A stretch of 64,000 nucleotides of DNA, from positions 4,836,001 to 4,900,000 of the forward strand of contig NC_133166.1 of assembly GCF_040802235.1 (NCBI RefSeq), read 5' to 3'. Each line of letters opens with the position of its first letter. Within the stretch, counting starts at the first letter, position 1. Below are positions 62,393 to 64,000 of this stretch, in pieces. The DNA is from Manis javanica (taxonomy: Eukaryota; Chordata; Mammalia; Pholidota; Manidae). The notes beneath the pieces are model-generated. The model saw only the letters and a list, made by a program, of their open reading frames with translations, did not search any database and was not told the origin of the DNA. The position numbers were made by a program, and so were the translations under genes.

Positions 62393-63690
62393 CTAAAGAA
62401 TAGAATAAACCATCACTGAAAAAATCCTTCCTTATAAGTGATGCATATTTTCTGTGCACTTGGATGTGTACTTGGAAAGGCCCTTTCATCTGAGTCCAGT
62501 GACGTAGCTGTACCCTCACGTGCCTCCAAGTGCTCTTTCCCACCTTCACCTCCTCACCACACAACAGACACTCAGTGGCCGCCGCTCAACACATTGCAGC
62601 AAAAGTAATGCATACACGTCCGCTTATGTTCTGACACAGAAAAGGTTCATTCATGCCTTAGTATCTGTATCTAGAACAAGTTGGCTAGACTTAAGTGTTT
62701 TGGTGTTTATAGGGTTTGCTTTGTAGTGTTGGTTAAGGATGGAAGCAGAATTTAATACATTTCAATTTTAAAAGAATTTTTTTTCTGATTAAACGAATAT
62801 ATGTCACTAGAAAATCACAGACTGGATGCTGCAGCAAACGAGATACTGAATCCCATGCAGAGCGGGGTCTGATGCTGGGCCCCTCAGGGCCCAGGACCTC
62901 ACAGCTGAGATCGTGCCAGTGCCACACACAGCGTAGCCTCATGATAAACTTTTACTATCTGGTATGTGCCCACCGATTTTAGGGTGTCTTTGGAAGAGAA
63001 GAAACATGTTCAAATCAGAAAATGAGAGATTTAGACCAAGAACAAGTATTTCTGATGCTGTTTGAATTAAATGTTGTAAGTAGTTTCCTAGGGAGGGTCT
63101 CAACTTTTCTTTTTACAAAGTTTTTAAAACAGGGTATGTTCTCACATGAAAACTGATGAAAATGTTTTAAATGACTCTACATAGTCTTTTTTAGTCCTAT
63201 GATTTCAGTATTTGTGAGTTTCATAGTTGCTGATGAAAGTACAGTTCCCTGCTGTCAGAGGGGTAGTATTTTAGCACAAAAAGCACCACATAGATAAAAT
63301 GTCTCCTTGGAAGCTTCAAATTTCAATTAAAAGCCCATGAGACTTCAGAAAAGTATGGCTTAGAACTTTGATTTTGAAGTTCCTAGATTTTAGAACGTGA
63401 GTGCCATTTCATATGGGCTAGCACCCCATAAAGTCATTCAAACAAATTTAACTGTACATTTTGAGTTATTCATCTACTATCATATTAGTATTATTTCTGA
63501 TACAAAGTATAGAAATATATATATATTAGGTATTAAAAATGTTTACCTGTTTGCTTTATTTTTTGCATCAAAGGCCAAGCCTGCTTACTACATTTTCTAT
63601 TTACTGCCTAACATATTAGTTTTGCAATATAATGAGTCATACGAAATACATATTTGGTCACTCATATGACCAAGTATCTATTTCCCAGGT
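62393..63690 (-). other. DEUP1: DEUP1 intron, partial
   Basis: Sequence upstream of the 62392 exon in the direction of DEUP1 transcription. I searched it for the exon encoding the preceding coiled coil and found none, so that exon should lie past the window edge. It is AT-rich with a short GC-richer patch at 62820-62940 and no recognised repeat. Confidence 0.55.
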
Positions 63691-63699
63691 ATATTAGGT

Positions 63700-64000
63700 C
63701 TTCATCCACAGTTCCTGAAAACACTGCAGGGTCTTAAAGGGGAAATGGGTGTCTCCTCAAGTTAATGAAAGGCTTCTGGATTCCCACCCCAGGGCAGGGG
63801 CTGGAGGCTGAATCAGCCGATGGCCAAGAATTTAGTCAGTCATGACTATGCAATGAAGCCCTCACAAAACCCCCTGAGAAGAGCTTCTCTCTCTACTCTT
63901 TTGGATTCTGCTTCTCAGTCAGAGAGAGCTTCTAAGCTTGGGGAAGCAGAACGCCTCCCCATGCCGCCTAGCCAGGCCCTAGGCTCCACAAACATAGAAG
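63700..64000 (+). mobile_element. ERV1-like LTR, truncated by window edge
   Basis: GGTGTCTCCTCAAGTTAATG, a GGCTGGAGGCTGAATCAGCC motif, CAATGAAGCCCTCACAAAAC and GAGAGCTTCTAAGCTTGGGG follow the organisation of a class I (gamma-like) mammalian LTR family. The polyadenylation region and U5 would lie beyond 64000. Confidence 0.5.

Noticed and set aside
62733..62942. Possible upstream DEUP1 exon on the minus strand
   Set aside because: The translation lacks the heptad-rich coiled-coil character expected of the preceding DEUP1 exon, and no convincing acceptor/donor pair surrounds it.

Overview
This is nuclear DNA from a placental mammal. It contains vertebrate splice sites, two recognisable vertebrate genes, and dense LINE-1, LINE-2, MIR, Tigger and endogenous-retrovirus remnants. 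Nothing bacterial, archaeal or phage-like was seen: no operons, rRNA, tRNA or CRISPR array. Repeat content points to Laurasiatheria. L1 remnants are abundant, and I recognised no Alu, B1/B2, carnivore Can-SINE, ruminant BovB/ART2 or equine ERE copies. Scarce young SINEs plus L1 dominance would fit a pangolin-like genome, but that is a low-confidence inference from memory.

Layout. Positions 1 to 19,333 are intron (or 5' flank) of SMCO4, plus strand: GC-richer DNA with many ancient L2 and MIR copies, one hAT-like transposon and one much younger composite retroelement with target-site duplications (14,404-15,186). The last SMCO4 exon begins at 19,334. It carries the whole 59-residue reading frame (19,417-19,596) and a 3' UTR ending just after an AATAAA at 20,347.

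Positions about 20,370 to 46,480 are intergenic and become steadily more AT-rich and L1-dominated: a sense L1 split by a Tigger element (25-27.5 kb), a younger antisense L1 3' end nested in an older one (30.2-31.7 kb), a long antisense L1 (32.7-38.3 kb) with a large compound tetranucleotide microsatellite, and a decayed sense L1 (40.07-42.7 kb).

Positions about 46,480 to 64,000 hold the 3' end of DEUP1 on the minus strand. Three coding exons (62,392-62,196; 56,460-56,346; 46,900-46,724) splice in frame to give the C-terminal 162 residues and stop codon. Their introns contain an antisense L1 with an odd internal structure, an ERV-L/ERV16-like pol remnant with its 3' LTR, an L2, another sense L1, a MER2 element and, at the right edge, an ERV1-like LTR cut by the window end.

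SMCO4 and DEUP1 are convergent (tail to tail) with about 26 kb between their 3' ends. I recall the same neighbourhood on human 11q21, so synteny supports both calls. The two genes are not known to share a pathway. SMCO4 is a poorly characterised small single-pass membrane protein. DEUP1 drives deuterosome-dependent centriole amplification in multiciliated cells. I found no convincing undescribed biological system. The most unusual items are the composite retroelement, the chimeric L1, a CpG-rich island in the last DEUP1 intron and a dispersed 41-44 bp motif at 23.1-23.7 kb.
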